Positions 27,573 through 35,535 of a stretch of DNA of 64,000 bases are shown one piece after another. The position numbers and the translations under genes were made by a program. Numbering within the stretch: the stretch's first letter is position 1; each line of letters starts with the position of its first letter. The notes under the pieces are model-generated. The model worked only from the letters and a program-made list of their open reading frames with translations. It did not search any database and was not told the origin of the DNA. The stretch is from an uncultured bacterium (lineage in GTDB: Bacteria > Vulcanimicrobiota > Xenobia > Xenobiales > Xenobiaceae), in NCBI GenBank assembly GCA_934621605.1, contig CAKTUZ010000003.1:1-64000 (forward strand), read 5' to 3'.

Positions 27573-29291
27573 GTGGGAATAGCCGGAGATATTGTACAAA
27601 TCGTTGTCGTAGCGCTGGTGTGCGGTTTAATCGCCCAGCGTTTAAAAATGCCCGCCCTTTTAGGCTATATTGTGGCAGGCATACTTATTGGCCCCAATAC
27701 CATAGGCCCTAAAGTTGCTCATGTCGAGCAAATAGAAGTTTTAGCCGATATAGGTGTGGCTCTGCTGCTCTTTAGCGCAGGCTTAGAATTTCCCGTAGAA
27801 AAATTATCGCCAGTTAAAAAGATTGCTCTTATCGGCACGCCCTTGCAAATTTTGGCCTGCGTAGGTTTAGGCTGTGGCTTGGGAGCTTGCTTCGGCTGGA
27901 ATTGGGTACATTGCATATGGTTTGGCTGTATTATCTCCGTCTCCAGTACCATGGTCGTCCTGAAAATTTTAGGTGAAAAGGGGCTAACCGGTACTTTATC
28001 TAGTCAAGTCATGACTGCAATCCTAATAGTCCAAGACTTGGCTGTTATCCCTATGTTGATCTTACTGCCCGAACTGAACAACTTAAGTCAGGGATTAGAC
28101 ATTTTAGGCATGGCTATCATTAAATCGGTAGTGTTAATTGCCGCTGTAGTGGCCATCGGTTCTACAGCTGTTCCCAAGTTTATCGCCAAAATTGCCGCTT
28201 TAGGCTCTCGCGAGCTTTTTATGGTAACAGTTTTGGCTATAGGTTTAGGTTTAGGTTTGCTCACCTACGCCATCGGACTTTCCTTCGCTTTCGGCGCTTT
28301 CTTAGCCGGTATGATCCTCTCTCGCTCCGAATTCAGTCACCACGCTTTAAGCGAGATTACTCCCTTGCGCGACTTATTCTCCTTGCTCTTCTTCTGCTCC
28401 GTCGGTATGTTGATTCAACCGCAATTTATTATCAATCACTGGGGCTTAATTGCTGTCACCATAGGAGTACTCTTAGTCGGTAAGGTACTTATTTTCGGTA
28501 TTGTCACCCGCATCTTCGGTTATGTGAATATTATGCCCATCGCCGTGGGACTTTACATGTTCCAAGTTGGTGAATTTGCTTTCGTATTGGCCCGTACCGG
28601 TATTTCCAGCCAAGGTATCAGCAACGATATTTACTTACTTTGCATTACCGTAGCGGCTATTACTATCGCTATTACGCCTTTATTTGCTAATATGGCCGAT
28701 CCTATCTATCAATGGTGGAGAAAACGTACTAAGACGAAGCCCTCCAACAGCATCCCTATGACTAAAGTCGGTTTCCAAGATCACGTAGTTATTGTAGGCT
28801 ACGGCTATATGGGCAGTTTCTTGGCTGAAGCCATTCCCGATTCTACCAAGATCTTAATTATTGAATCCCACCCGAGAAGCGTCAAAAAAGCCAAAGAAGA
28901 CGGTTATGCCGTTATCGGAGGCAATGCCGCTTCCGCTGATTTATTAAAAGCCGCCGACTTGGACAAAGCTGCCATGTTAATTATTACCATCCCCGATCCT
29001 ATCGATTCGACAATGGTGCAAGAAGCCGTCCATACCATCAATCCCAAACTCAAAGTGTTGGCTCGCGCCCGCAGCTTGGAGCACATGAAAGAACTTATTA
29101 AACGCGGTTGTAGCGAAGCTTTAGTGCCGGAATATGAAGCCAGCTTGACCATGATGCGCGACATTATGATCTTGCTAAAAGTTAAAGACGTGGCAATCGA
29201 CAAATTTATTCAAGATGTGCGTACTAAACAATATAGTCCAATTTTAGTACGTAATTCCACCAAAAAGAAAACAGTGGAAAGTGCTTCATAA
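27573..29291 (+). CDS. CPA2-family cation/proton antiporter with a TrkA-N domain
   Basis: About 572 residues; GTG 27573 has AAGGA seven bases upstream and is preferred to TTG 27531. The N-terminal 390 residues form a 12-13-helix Na+/H+ exchanger domain (LLGYIVAGILIGP, LLFSAGLEF and the acidic FLAGMILSRSEFSHHA). At about 403 begins an RCK/TrkA-N nucleotide-binding domain (HVVIVGYGYMGSFLAEAIP) with GGNAASADLLKAADLDKA. This is the arrangement of Kef/YbaL-type potassium efflux or cation/proton antiporters gated by a bound nucleotide. It probably helps with pH or potassium balance. Last gene of the uvrB-uvrA run before the terminator at 29360-29406. Confidence 0.9.
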   Translation: MGIAGDIVQIVVVALVCGLIAQRLKMPALLGYIVAGILIGPNTIGPKVAHVEQIEVLADIGVALLLFSAGLEFPVEKLSPVKKIALIGTPLQILACVGLGCGLGACFGWNWVHCIWFGCIISVSSTMVVLKILGEKGLTGTLSSQVMTAILIVQDLAVIPMLILLPELNNLSQGLDILGMAIIKSVVLIAAVVAIGSTAVPKFIAKIAALGSRELFMVTVLAIGLGLGLLTYAIGLSFAFGAFLAGMILSRSEFSHHALSEITPLRDLFSLLFFCSVGMLIQPQFIINHWGLIAVTIGVLLVGKVLIFGIVTRIFGYVNIMPIAVGLYMFQVGEFAFVLARTGISSQGISNDIYLLCITVAAITIAITPLFANMADPIYQWWRKRTKTKPSNSIPMTKVGFQDHVVIVGYGYMGSFLAEAIPDSTKILIIESHPRSVKKAKEDGYAVIGGNAASADLLKAADLDKAAMLIITIPDPIDSTMVQEAVHTINPKLKVLARARSLEHMKELIKRGCSEALVPEYEASLTMMRDIMILLKVKDVAIDKFIQDVRTKQYSPILVRNSTKKKTVESAS

Positions 29292-29359
29292 GCGTTGACT
29301 ATTTTTAGGTGCACTACCTAACCTTATCCGCTTTAAGCTCTATAAATAAGAGTAAAGCC

Positions 29360-29406
29360 GTGTCCATCGACATTTGCGAGAGCAATTGAAGGTGGACTTT
29401 TTTTTT
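29360..29406 (+). terminator. Terminator after the cation/proton antiporter gene
   Basis: GTCCA (29362-29366) pairs with TGGAC (29393-29397) around an inner stem CATTTGC-GAGA-GCAATTG, followed by nine T residues. Confidence 0.85.
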
Positions 29407-29579
29407 GCCTAATAGTATAATCGGGCGATTATTGTAAATCATACGAAAAAATTACGCCTGCAAAAAAGCGTCAGACTTTATACTTCAGTATAAAAAATAG
29501 TTTTCGCAGAAGCAGGCCCCCCCGCTTCAAACGCCGAGAGGTGTTAAGCGATGGGCATATTCACGGAGTTGTCGCTCAA

Positions 29580-31244
29580 ATGTTCACCTCAGCGCTCTGC
29601 CCCAATCAGAAAAATGTTCAGTTAGATTGCCAATTGGCCGTTATTGGCGGAGGCACGGGCGGTTTTGCCGCTGCCTGGGCAGCTCTGCGCCAAGGCTTGA
29701 AAGTAGTTATTACCGAAACTTACGACCGTTTGGGTGGCCAGTTTACCTCCCAAGCCGTACCTCCGGACGAACATCCCTGGATTGAAAGTTGCGGTTCAAC
29801 TAAGTCTTATCGCCGTTTTCGCCAATATGTGCGTTCTTATTATAGTCAATGGTATCCCTTAAAAGCTGAAGCTCTAGCCCATTGGGAAAAACTAAATCCT
29901 GGTGAAGGTTGCGTTTCAGCTCTGTGCCATGAACCAGCGATCAGTTCTGCCGTTATTGAAGCAATTCTGCGCCCTTATATAAGTTGCGGACAACTTGCCG
30001 TACTGCTGCACAGCGATCCTATCCGAGCAGAAAAACAGAACAATAAAGTAATCGCCGTAACCGTTACCCAAAGGCAACCTGACAGCAGCTCTAAAACTTA
30101 TCGCATAGTCGCCCCCTACTTTATTGATGCTACCGAAACCGGAGATTTACTGCCCCTTACCGATACACCTTATTCTATAGGCAGCGAAGCGCAAAGCGAA
30201 ACGCAAGAACCCCACGCTCCTTTAAAGGCTGATCCGCAAAACCAACAAGCTATCTCCTGGTGCTTTGTTATTGACTATCAGCCCAACAGAACCAGCGTGA
30301 TCGCCAAACCAGAAAGTTACGATTTTTGGCGCTCTTACATTCCTAAGTTAAATCCAGGTTGGGGCGGCCCCTTGCTTTCCTGGCAAGCTACCCACCCCAT
30401 TACTTTAGAGCCGGTAGTGCGCTCCTTCCACCCTATCCATCCCCAACCGGAACGCGGCCCTATGGATTTGTGGACTTTTCGGCGCATATCTTGTGCGGCC
30501 AATTTTAATTATCCGCCAGGTACTTCCGATATTGTGCTGGTCAATTGGCCGCAAATAGACTATCTGTTAGGCAATGTTATCGACGTGCCCGCAGCAGAAA
30601 AACAAAAACACTTTGAAGGGGCCAGGCAGCTCAGTTTGAGTATGCTTTATTGGATGCAGACGGAAGCGCCCCGCGAAGACGGAAAATCCGGCTGGCCGGG
30701 CTTAGCCTTGCGCCCTGACATTACCCAAACGCCGGATGGCTTGGCGGCGGCCCCCTACATTAGAGAATCCAGACGCATAAAAGGCCTCTTTACAGTTTTG
30801 GAACAACACGTAAGTTTAGAAGCCCGCCAAGCTATTACAGGTTTGAGTGCCGATCGAGTTAAAGCGGCCGAATTTGCCGACAGCGTAGGTATAGGCGCTT
30901 ATCGCCTAGATTTGCACCCTTCTACTGCAGGCGATAATTACATAGATGTGAGCGCCTTGCCTTTTCAGATACCTTTAGGTGCTCTGATCCCTCAAGACAC
31001 AGAGAATCTCCTAGCTGGAGGCAAAAACCTTTCTGTTACTCACATAACCAACGGCTGTTATCGCCTCCATCCCGTAGAATGGAACGTCGGCGAAGCGGCC
31101 GCTTTATGCGCCGCCTACTGTTTAGCTGAGCATATAAAACCCGGCCAGCTGCACGCTGAAATCGAAAAGATGCGCTCCTTCCAAAATTGGCTAGTGGAAC
31201 GCGGCATAGAGTTAGCCTGGCCCCTTGAGACACACGCCTTATAG
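29580..31244 (+). CDS. FAD-dependent oxidoreductase
   Basis: About 554 residues from ATG 29580 (GGAG at 29565-29568 is a little far, 11 bases); GTG 29541 is an in-frame alternative. The Rossmann FAD-binding motif is LAVIGGGTGGFAAAWAAL, about residue 19 from the ATG, followed by the acidic end of strand 2 (VVITETYDRLGGQ). A second FAD contact looks like APYFIDATETGDLLPL, and the C-terminal NLLAGGKNLSVTHITNGC fits the FAD-closing segment of the FAD_oxidored family (PF12831 type). Substrate unknown; many members occur in sugar-degrading and gut bacteria. No signal peptide. It begins a three-gene plus-strand run (SGNH-like and TPR proteins downstream). Confidence 0.8.
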   Translation: MFTSALCPNQKNVQLDCQLAVIGGGTGGFAAAWAALRQGLKVVITETYDRLGGQFTSQAVPPDEHPWIESCGSTKSYRRFRQYVRSYYSQWYPLKAEALAHWEKLNPGEGCVSALCHEPAISSAVIEAILRPYISCGQLAVLLHSDPIRAEKQNNKVIAVTVTQRQPDSSSKTYRIVAPYFIDATETGDLLPLTDTPYSIGSEAQSETQEPHAPLKADPQNQQAISWCFVIDYQPNRTSVIAKPESYDFWRSYIPKLNPGWGGPLLSWQATHPITLEPVVRSFHPIHPQPERGPMDLWTFRRISCAANFNYPPGTSDIVLVNWPQIDYLLGNVIDVPAAEKQKHFEGARQLSLSMLYWMQTEAPREDGKSGWPGLALRPDITQTPDGLAAAPYIRESRRIKGLFTVLEQHVSLEARQAITGLSADRVKAAEFADSVGIGAYRLDLHPSTAGDNYIDVSALPFQIPLGALIPQDTENLLAGGKNLSVTHITNGCYRLHPVEWNVGEAAALCAAYCLAEHIKPGQLHAEIEKMRSFQNWLVERGIELAWPLETHAL

Positions 31245-31267
31245 AGCCTCACAGCAAAAGCAGTTTC

Positions 31268-32329
31268 ATGTTTAAATTTACTCTACCTCACATAAACTGG
31301 CGACACAGTTTGGCGCCCAGTCATGGCTGGCCCAGGACATTATATCTAATTATAGTTTTTGCTCTGTTCCTTTTCTTGCAAGCTGAAGTGTATTTACGAG
31401 CGCACGGTTATTATCCTCAAAGTGTATTAGTTCGCTGTGATCCCGATCCACTCTATGATTGGTTAAAATTAACCGATCATCTTTCCGTGCGCGGTAGCGT
31501 TATTTCCCAAGAAGATCCCAACGTTTTGGAAAATACCAATATAGACACTTCCCGTCGCAGTTGGAGCAGCGAGAAAAAAGATTACGATTCACGCATTTTG
31601 GTCGTAGGCTGTTCGCAAACTTTCGGTATGGGAGTAGCCGACGAACAAACTTTAGTATGGCTGCTCAATAAACATTATCCGCGCACTCGCTTCGATAATT
31701 TCGGTGTTAAAGGCTATGGTACTTACCAATGCTTGCTAACTATGCAATATTGGTTGGAGCAGCGCCACTACGACGGCGTACTTTACTTTTATATCGGAGA
31801 TCATGGCCCGCGCAGTGCCAAATTGCATTTATTACCCGCTCCTAATAACAAATATCGTTTAGGCCCTTATGCCGATTTTGATATTTTTGGCCGCCTACAT
31901 ACTCACCCCTATTACACTTTAGATAATTTCGCTTCGCTCAGCTCTTCAGCTTACAGCTTTATGCGCTATTATTACTACTTAACTCTCTATAAACTGGATC
32001 AATTCAATTCTCCTCAGCGACAGGAGCAAAAATACCAAGCGCTCTCTGCGGCACTTATTACAGAAATGAAAAAAACTGCCACCCTTCATAGAGCTCGCTT
32101 TGTCGCTTTAGATATGGATCCCCTTACACCCGAGAAGCAAATATCCGAGCTCAATGACCTTGTCAATATAGGCAATTCTAAATTCACGGGGCCGGAATAT
32201 CGCGTAGCCAAACAACCTTACAATCATCCCAACGCCGAAGTTCATGCCTATTGGGCCCAAAAAACTATCGAATGGATAGAAGCCAACCATTGGCTCGATT
32301 TCAAGGCTCCATACGGAGAAAATAGCTGA
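31268..32329 (+). CDS. Membrane-anchored SGNH-hydrolase-like protein
   Basis: 353 residues. One transmembrane helix near 26-44 (LYLIIVFALFLFLQAEVYL) leaves the rest probably periplasmic. ILVVGCSQTFGMG near 110-122 matches block I of SGNH/GDSL hydrolases, with Ser as nucleophile. NFGVKGYGTYQ fits the Gly block, FYIGDHG is in the place of the Asn block, and the C-terminal HPNAEVHAYWA holds the expected His. The family includes acyl-transferring or deacetylating enzymes acting on polysaccharides and envelope glycans. Asn in block III is not clear, so activity is unproven. 23 bases after the oxidoreductase gene. Confidence 0.65.
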   Translation: MFKFTLPHINWRHSLAPSHGWPRTLYLIIVFALFLFLQAEVYLRAHGYYPQSVLVRCDPDPLYDWLKLTDHLSVRGSVISQEDPNVLENTNIDTSRRSWSSEKKDYDSRILVVGCSQTFGMGVADEQTLVWLLNKHYPRTRFDNFGVKGYGTYQCLLTMQYWLEQRHYDGVLYFYIGDHGPRSAKLHLLPAPNNKYRLGPYADFDIFGRLHTHPYYTLDNFASLSSSAYSFMRYYYYLTLYKLDQFNSPQRQEQKYQALSAALITEMKKTATLHRARFVALDMDPLTPEKQISELNDLVNIGNSKFTGPEYRVAKQPYNHPNAEVHAYWAQKTIEWIEANHWLDFKAPYGENS

Positions 32330-32413
32330 TATTAAGCTTTCGTGGAGGTTTCTACCCAATTGTGGCAGAAACAGGGGCGGGAGAAAAACTCTGCAGTAGA
32401 AGGTAATTATGCT

Positions 32414-32899
32414 ATGACAATGAGTAATGAACATTATCGCATGGCTGAACTCCATCGCGAACGCGGCAAGCGCTGCTACGAAGCCGGGGAAATAAAAGAA
32501 GCCGTTCAAGAATTTACCGAAGCTTATAAATTCGATCCGCGTGACGCGGAAGTGCTTTACAAACTGGCCGAGATTTACGGTGCGGCCGGCTTTATCGACC
32601 CTGCTGTAGATTTTATCCAGAAGAGCCTGCGCGAAAATTATATGAATATCGACGGCTGGATTATGTTGGCTAACCTCTACGCCCAAAAGGGAGGCGCCTA
32701 CTTAGACTTAGCCCTCGAACAGCTTGTCCAAGCTTCCGGTTTGGATAACAACAATAGCATGATCCACTACTTGCGCGGTAATGTAATGGCTCAAAAGGGT
32801 AAAACTGAAGAAGCTATCGAAAGCTTGAAAAAAGCTTTAGAGCTTGATCCTAATAACGCTTACGCCAAGCACGATTTGGAAGCCTTAACTAAAGCCTAA
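32414..32899 (+). CDS. TPR-repeat protein
   Basis: About 161 residues from ATG 32414, with GAAGG roughly ten bases upstream; the frame runs back to 32342 without a convincing site. About four tetratricopeptide repeats fill it: GKRCYEAGEIKEAVQEFTEA, AEVLYKLAEIYGAAGFIDPA, GWIMLANLYAQKGGAYLDLA and IHYLRGNVMAQKGKTEEAIE. No signal peptide, so probably a cytoplasmic scaffold. It ends at a strong terminator at 32916-32957. Confidence 0.85.
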   Translation: MTMSNEHYRMAELHRERGKRCYEAGEIKEAVQEFTEAYKFDPRDAEVLYKLAEIYGAAGFIDPAVDFIQKSLRENYMNIDGWIMLANLYAQKGGAYLDLALEQLVQASGLDNNNSMIHYLRGNVMAQKGKTEEAIESLKKALELDPNNAYAKHDLEALTKA

Positions 32900-32915
32900 T
32901 TTTTTATATATCAAT

Positions 32916-32957
32916 AAAGGCGCACTCTCTTCTTTTTGAGAGAATGCGCCTTTACTT
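32916..32957. terminator. Bidirectional terminator between the TPR gene and the lipoprotein gene
   Basis: AAAGGCGCACTCTC pairs with GAGAGAATGCGCCTTT around a T-rich loop. It has a usable A or T tract on either side. Confidence 0.8.
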
Positions 32958-32977
32958 TAACTCGACCTAAAAGAAAC

Positions 32978-33502
32978 TTAGTCGCCCAATTCTTTTAATT
33001 GGTTGGCTTCGTCTTTACTTATACTAAAACTATCTACCTGACCTTTAGAATCTAAACGGATCCACAACCCTGGATAAACTACCGCTTGGGGCAGCTCCTT
33101 TAGAGGCTGACCCAACTTAGACTTAATAGTTTTGAGACTTGATTCCGGCCACAACCCCTCAGCAGTAGAGCCTTGGTAAGCTTGCCAAGTAACTCCATCT
33201 TTAGAACCGGACGAGTAGAGCAAAATACTGCCCACAGTTCCGTCTAAATAAGAGATTTCCAAACCTTTGGCAGGATATTGCACAATTACATTGCTAGGAT
33301 TAAAAGGATTTTTGGTAATAGTTTCAGGCTGTCCCAAACTCTTTTCCACCTTATCTTGGGTATCAAAAAGAGCTACTTCTTTAACCCCTTGCCCTGGCTG
33401 AATAGCCCCAAGATTAGGGCCGTCCGGCGTAGTAGCCGTACAAGCAGTCAACAATAACGAAAATCCTAAGATTATTCGACAAATATTTTTTTTAGAAGAC
33501 AA
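32978..33502 (-). CDS. Lipoprotein, possibly SmpA/BamE-like
   Basis: 174 residues from a TTG with GAGGAG upstream. Lipoprotein signal with lipobox LLTAC (Cys about 21). The mature protein has two related segments: a D-K-V-E-K-S-L-G-Q-P turn and SLKTIKSKLGQPLKEL, each followed by beta strands. This spacing of Leu-Gly-x-Pro turns is like the SmpA/OmlA/BamE fold, which braces outer-membrane assembly. The match is weak, so the name is only a suggestion. It is 32 bases downstream of the L,D-transpeptidase gene on the same strand and may be co-transcribed. Confidence 0.7.
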   Translation of the reverse strand: MSSKKNICRIILGFSLLLTACTATTPDGPNLGAIQPGQGVKEVALFDTQDKVEKSLGQPETITKNPFNPSNVIVQYPAKGLEISYLDGTVGSILLYSSGSKDGVTWQAYQGSTAEGLWPESSLKTIKSKLGQPLKELPQAVVYPGLWIRLDSKGQVDSFSISKDEANQLKELGD

Positions 33503-33534
33503 AACTCACTTAACTCCTCTAAAGAAATGGAATC

Positions 33535-35310
33535 TCAGTCGATAGTAATATCGTTCTGCTGTTCAGGCATAAAGTTCTGCTGCCGAACCTGGTGCCAAGT
33601 GCGAAACTTTACTTTTTCAACGTCTTCTTCCGACTCTGTATTTTTTTCTTCAGGTAAGGGAGCAGCCTGAGGCACAATCAAATTAGGTTGCTCGTTGTGC
33701 TTTACCGCCGACGAAGCCGGCACTGTCGGAGAAGTATTTTTAGCCTCCTGAGACTCAACAACCGCTTTAGGTTCCAACGGAGCAGCCTCGGGGGTGGCTT
33801 TAGGTTCCGCCGGAGCGACCTCGGATTGAGCAGCTTTAGACTCAACCGGAGCGACCTCGGATTGAGCAGCTTTAGACTCAACCGGAGCTACCTCAGATTG
33901 AGCAGCCTTAGGCTCAACCGGAGCTACCTCAGATTGAGCAGCCTTAGGCTCAACCGGAGCTACCTCAGATTGAGCAGCCTTAGGCCCAACTGGAGCTACC
34001 TCAGAATCAGGCTCACTGGCAGCGGGCAGATCTTGTTTGTGAACAGTCGGGGCGGTCTTGGGCTTAGCTTTGGTTTTGGGCAATACGGAAAGACGCAATT
34101 CGCGTTCTTTTTCAATCCATTGGTTGGGCACTTTAAATGCTTGCAGAACAGGACGCAAGGGAATAATTGTCGTGGATCCAACCTTACGAGCCGAACCTGC
34201 CACCCAAGCTTTGCAACCTACGGGCACATCATTAAAATCGAGCACGTAATCATTATTGACGGGGAAATAAAGAATATCCTTATTGCGACTTACTTTGACA
34301 ACTTGCTTTTCGTTATCCCACTCTACATTTAAGCCGACAGCCGCAGCAATTTTAGGAGAGCCCCAAATACTGCCATCTACCATAGAAGGTTCAACCGGCC
34401 ACTCACGCAAGCGCTGAGCACCTACGGAAACACTGACACTGCTGACATAAAGTTCTTTGCAAATACCATCAGTTTTGGCAAAATACTTTAAGTCTTCGGG
34501 AGCAACAGACAGACCAACATCTTGCAAAGTTTTATTTACCGAAGCAGCAGGAGATTTTTTGTTATAGATATCAGGATAAGTTACTAAATAGTAACGACTT
34601 TCATCATAATCGTAACCAATTTTAGAAATTTCATAATCGATTCGCACCGGCCAACCGACTTGCACTTTTTCAAAAAGCTCACGCACTGAATTGGGATACA
34701 TTCTCATACAGCCATGGGAAACAGCCTGACCGATAGACATGGGCGCAGTTGTAGAATGAAAACCTATACCAGAAGCAGTTATACCAATCCAGCGATCCCC
34801 TAAAGGATTACTCGGGCCAGCGGGAACGGCTTCGTCTGGCAAACCCGACCATTCAGGAGGAAACCAAGTGGGATCTTTAGTGCGGGATTCTATCCTATAG
34901 CTACCTACGGGCGTTTCAAATTTACCCGGCTGACCGATCGCTATGGGATAGAATTTTTCAAAAGAGCCGTTGCGGAAGAGATAAACACCGCGTTCAGGCA
35001 AATTAACAACTAAGCCATTTTCCGGAGGGTTGCCAGGCAGAACCCGACGGCCGGGAACAACTAAAGAAGTTCCGGGAGCCACATTGATATTATTGGGATC
35101 ACGCCCATTGGCAAAAGCAATATGTTCGATCGCTAATCCGTAATTTTGGGCTATAGTATAAAGATTTTCACCACTTTTCACTACGTGAGTGCGATCTTTT
35201 CCTTTTACTTCACGCCAAACTCCCTCAGCCTCGGCTTCCGGAGTAGGTATCAAGAAAAAAAAGCCAACACATAAAACACTGATTTTTTTTATAAATGATT
35301 GAAAATTCAT
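33535..35310 (-). CDS. LysM-L,D-transpeptidase with a repeat tail
   Basis: 591 residues. A signal peptide (cut near AEA) is followed by LysM at about 40-86 (HVVKSGENLYTIAQNYGLAI). The YkuD transpeptidase domain (about 97-225) has GFHSTTAP (His185) and VSHGCMRM (catalytic Cys201). A copper-amine-oxidase-N-type, beta-rich domain lies near 285-405, then a Pro/Glu/Ala-rich tail with six near-identical 12-residue units (SEVAPVEPKAAQ). The enzyme makes 3-3 cross-links or attaches proteins to peptidoglycan; LysM binds glycan. The tail may span the periplasm or contact the wall. A tiny Cys-rich frame precedes the gene and overlaps its ribosome binding site. Confidence 0.9.
   Translation of the reverse strand: MNFQSFIKKISVLCVGFFFLIPTPEAEAEGVWREVKGKDRTHVVKSGENLYTIAQNYGLAIEHIAFANGRDPNNINVAPGTSLVVPGRRVLPGNPPENGLVVNLPERGVYLFRNGSFEKFYPIAIGQPGKFETPVGSYRIESRTKDPTWFPPEWSGLPDEAVPAGPSNPLGDRWIGITASGIGFHSTTAPMSIGQAVSHGCMRMYPNSVRELFEKVQVGWPVRIDYEISKIGYDYDESRYYLVTYPDIYNKKSPAASVNKTLQDVGLSVAPEDLKYFAKTDGICKELYVSSVSVSVGAQRLREWPVEPSMVDGSIWGSPKIAAAVGLNVEWDNEKQVVKVSRNKDILYFPVNNDYVLDFNDVPVGCKAWVAGSARKVGSTTIIPLRPVLQAFKVPNQWIEKERELRLSVLPKTKAKPKTAPTVHKQDLPAASEPDSEVAPVGPKAAQSEVAPVEPKAAQSEVAPVEPKAAQSEVAPVESKAAQSEVAPVESKAAQSEVAPAEPKATPEAAPLEPKAVVESQEAKNTSPTVPASSAVKHNEQPNLIVPQAAPLPEEKNTESEEDVEKVKFRTWHQVRQQNFMPEQQNDITID
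33798..34010. repeat. 36-base tandem repeat, in frame
   Basis: About six contiguous 36-base units lie in the minus-strand L,D-transpeptidase gene, with TTGAGCAGC recurring at 33827, 33863, 33899, 33935 and 33971. Adjacent copies are almost identical, the mark of slippage or recent expansion. Confidence 0.9.
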
Positions 35311-35319
35311 GAAGAAAAA

Positions 35320-35442
35320 TCATCCTTGGGCGATATCAAGCTCTAATTCCCTGCCTGCCGCATAAATATCATTTAAGGCACAGCCAATACCCCCTAATAT
35401 AGCACAACTGCAGCACTTAGGATCCAGTTCGCAAAAAAACAT
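35320..35442 (-). CDS. Possible 40-residue Cys-rich leader peptide
   Basis: On the minus strand an ATG at 35442 opens 40 codons ending with TGA at 35322-35320. The peptide begins MFFCELDPKCCSCAILGGIG and has a further Cys three residues later, so five Cys lie in the first 21 residues. The TGA lies inside the AAGGATGA that serves the L,D-transpeptidase gene, ten bases before its ATG, which would couple the two. No good ribosome site precedes the ATG. It may be a metal-binding peptide, a regulatory leader, or a chance frame. Confidence 0.35.
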   Translation of the reverse strand: MFFCELDPKCCSCAILGGIGCALNDIYAAGRELELDIAQG

Positions 35443-35535
35443 TTTATAAAATCTAAATAGCAGGATTCCTTGTACAGGCTAAAAAGCTTTCTGGGATATA
35501 TTAGTTTATCTGGCTTTTTTTTGGGATTTTTTACA

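Noticed and set aside
33798..34010. 36-base periodicity, CRISPR-like at first sight
   Set aside because: Copies are contiguous with no unique spacers and all lie in frame within a coding region.
33688..34332. Long plus-strand frame of 214 codons
   Set aside because: It mirrors the repeat region of the L,D-transpeptidase gene; its Leu/Arg/Ser composition is what the antisense of those codons gives.
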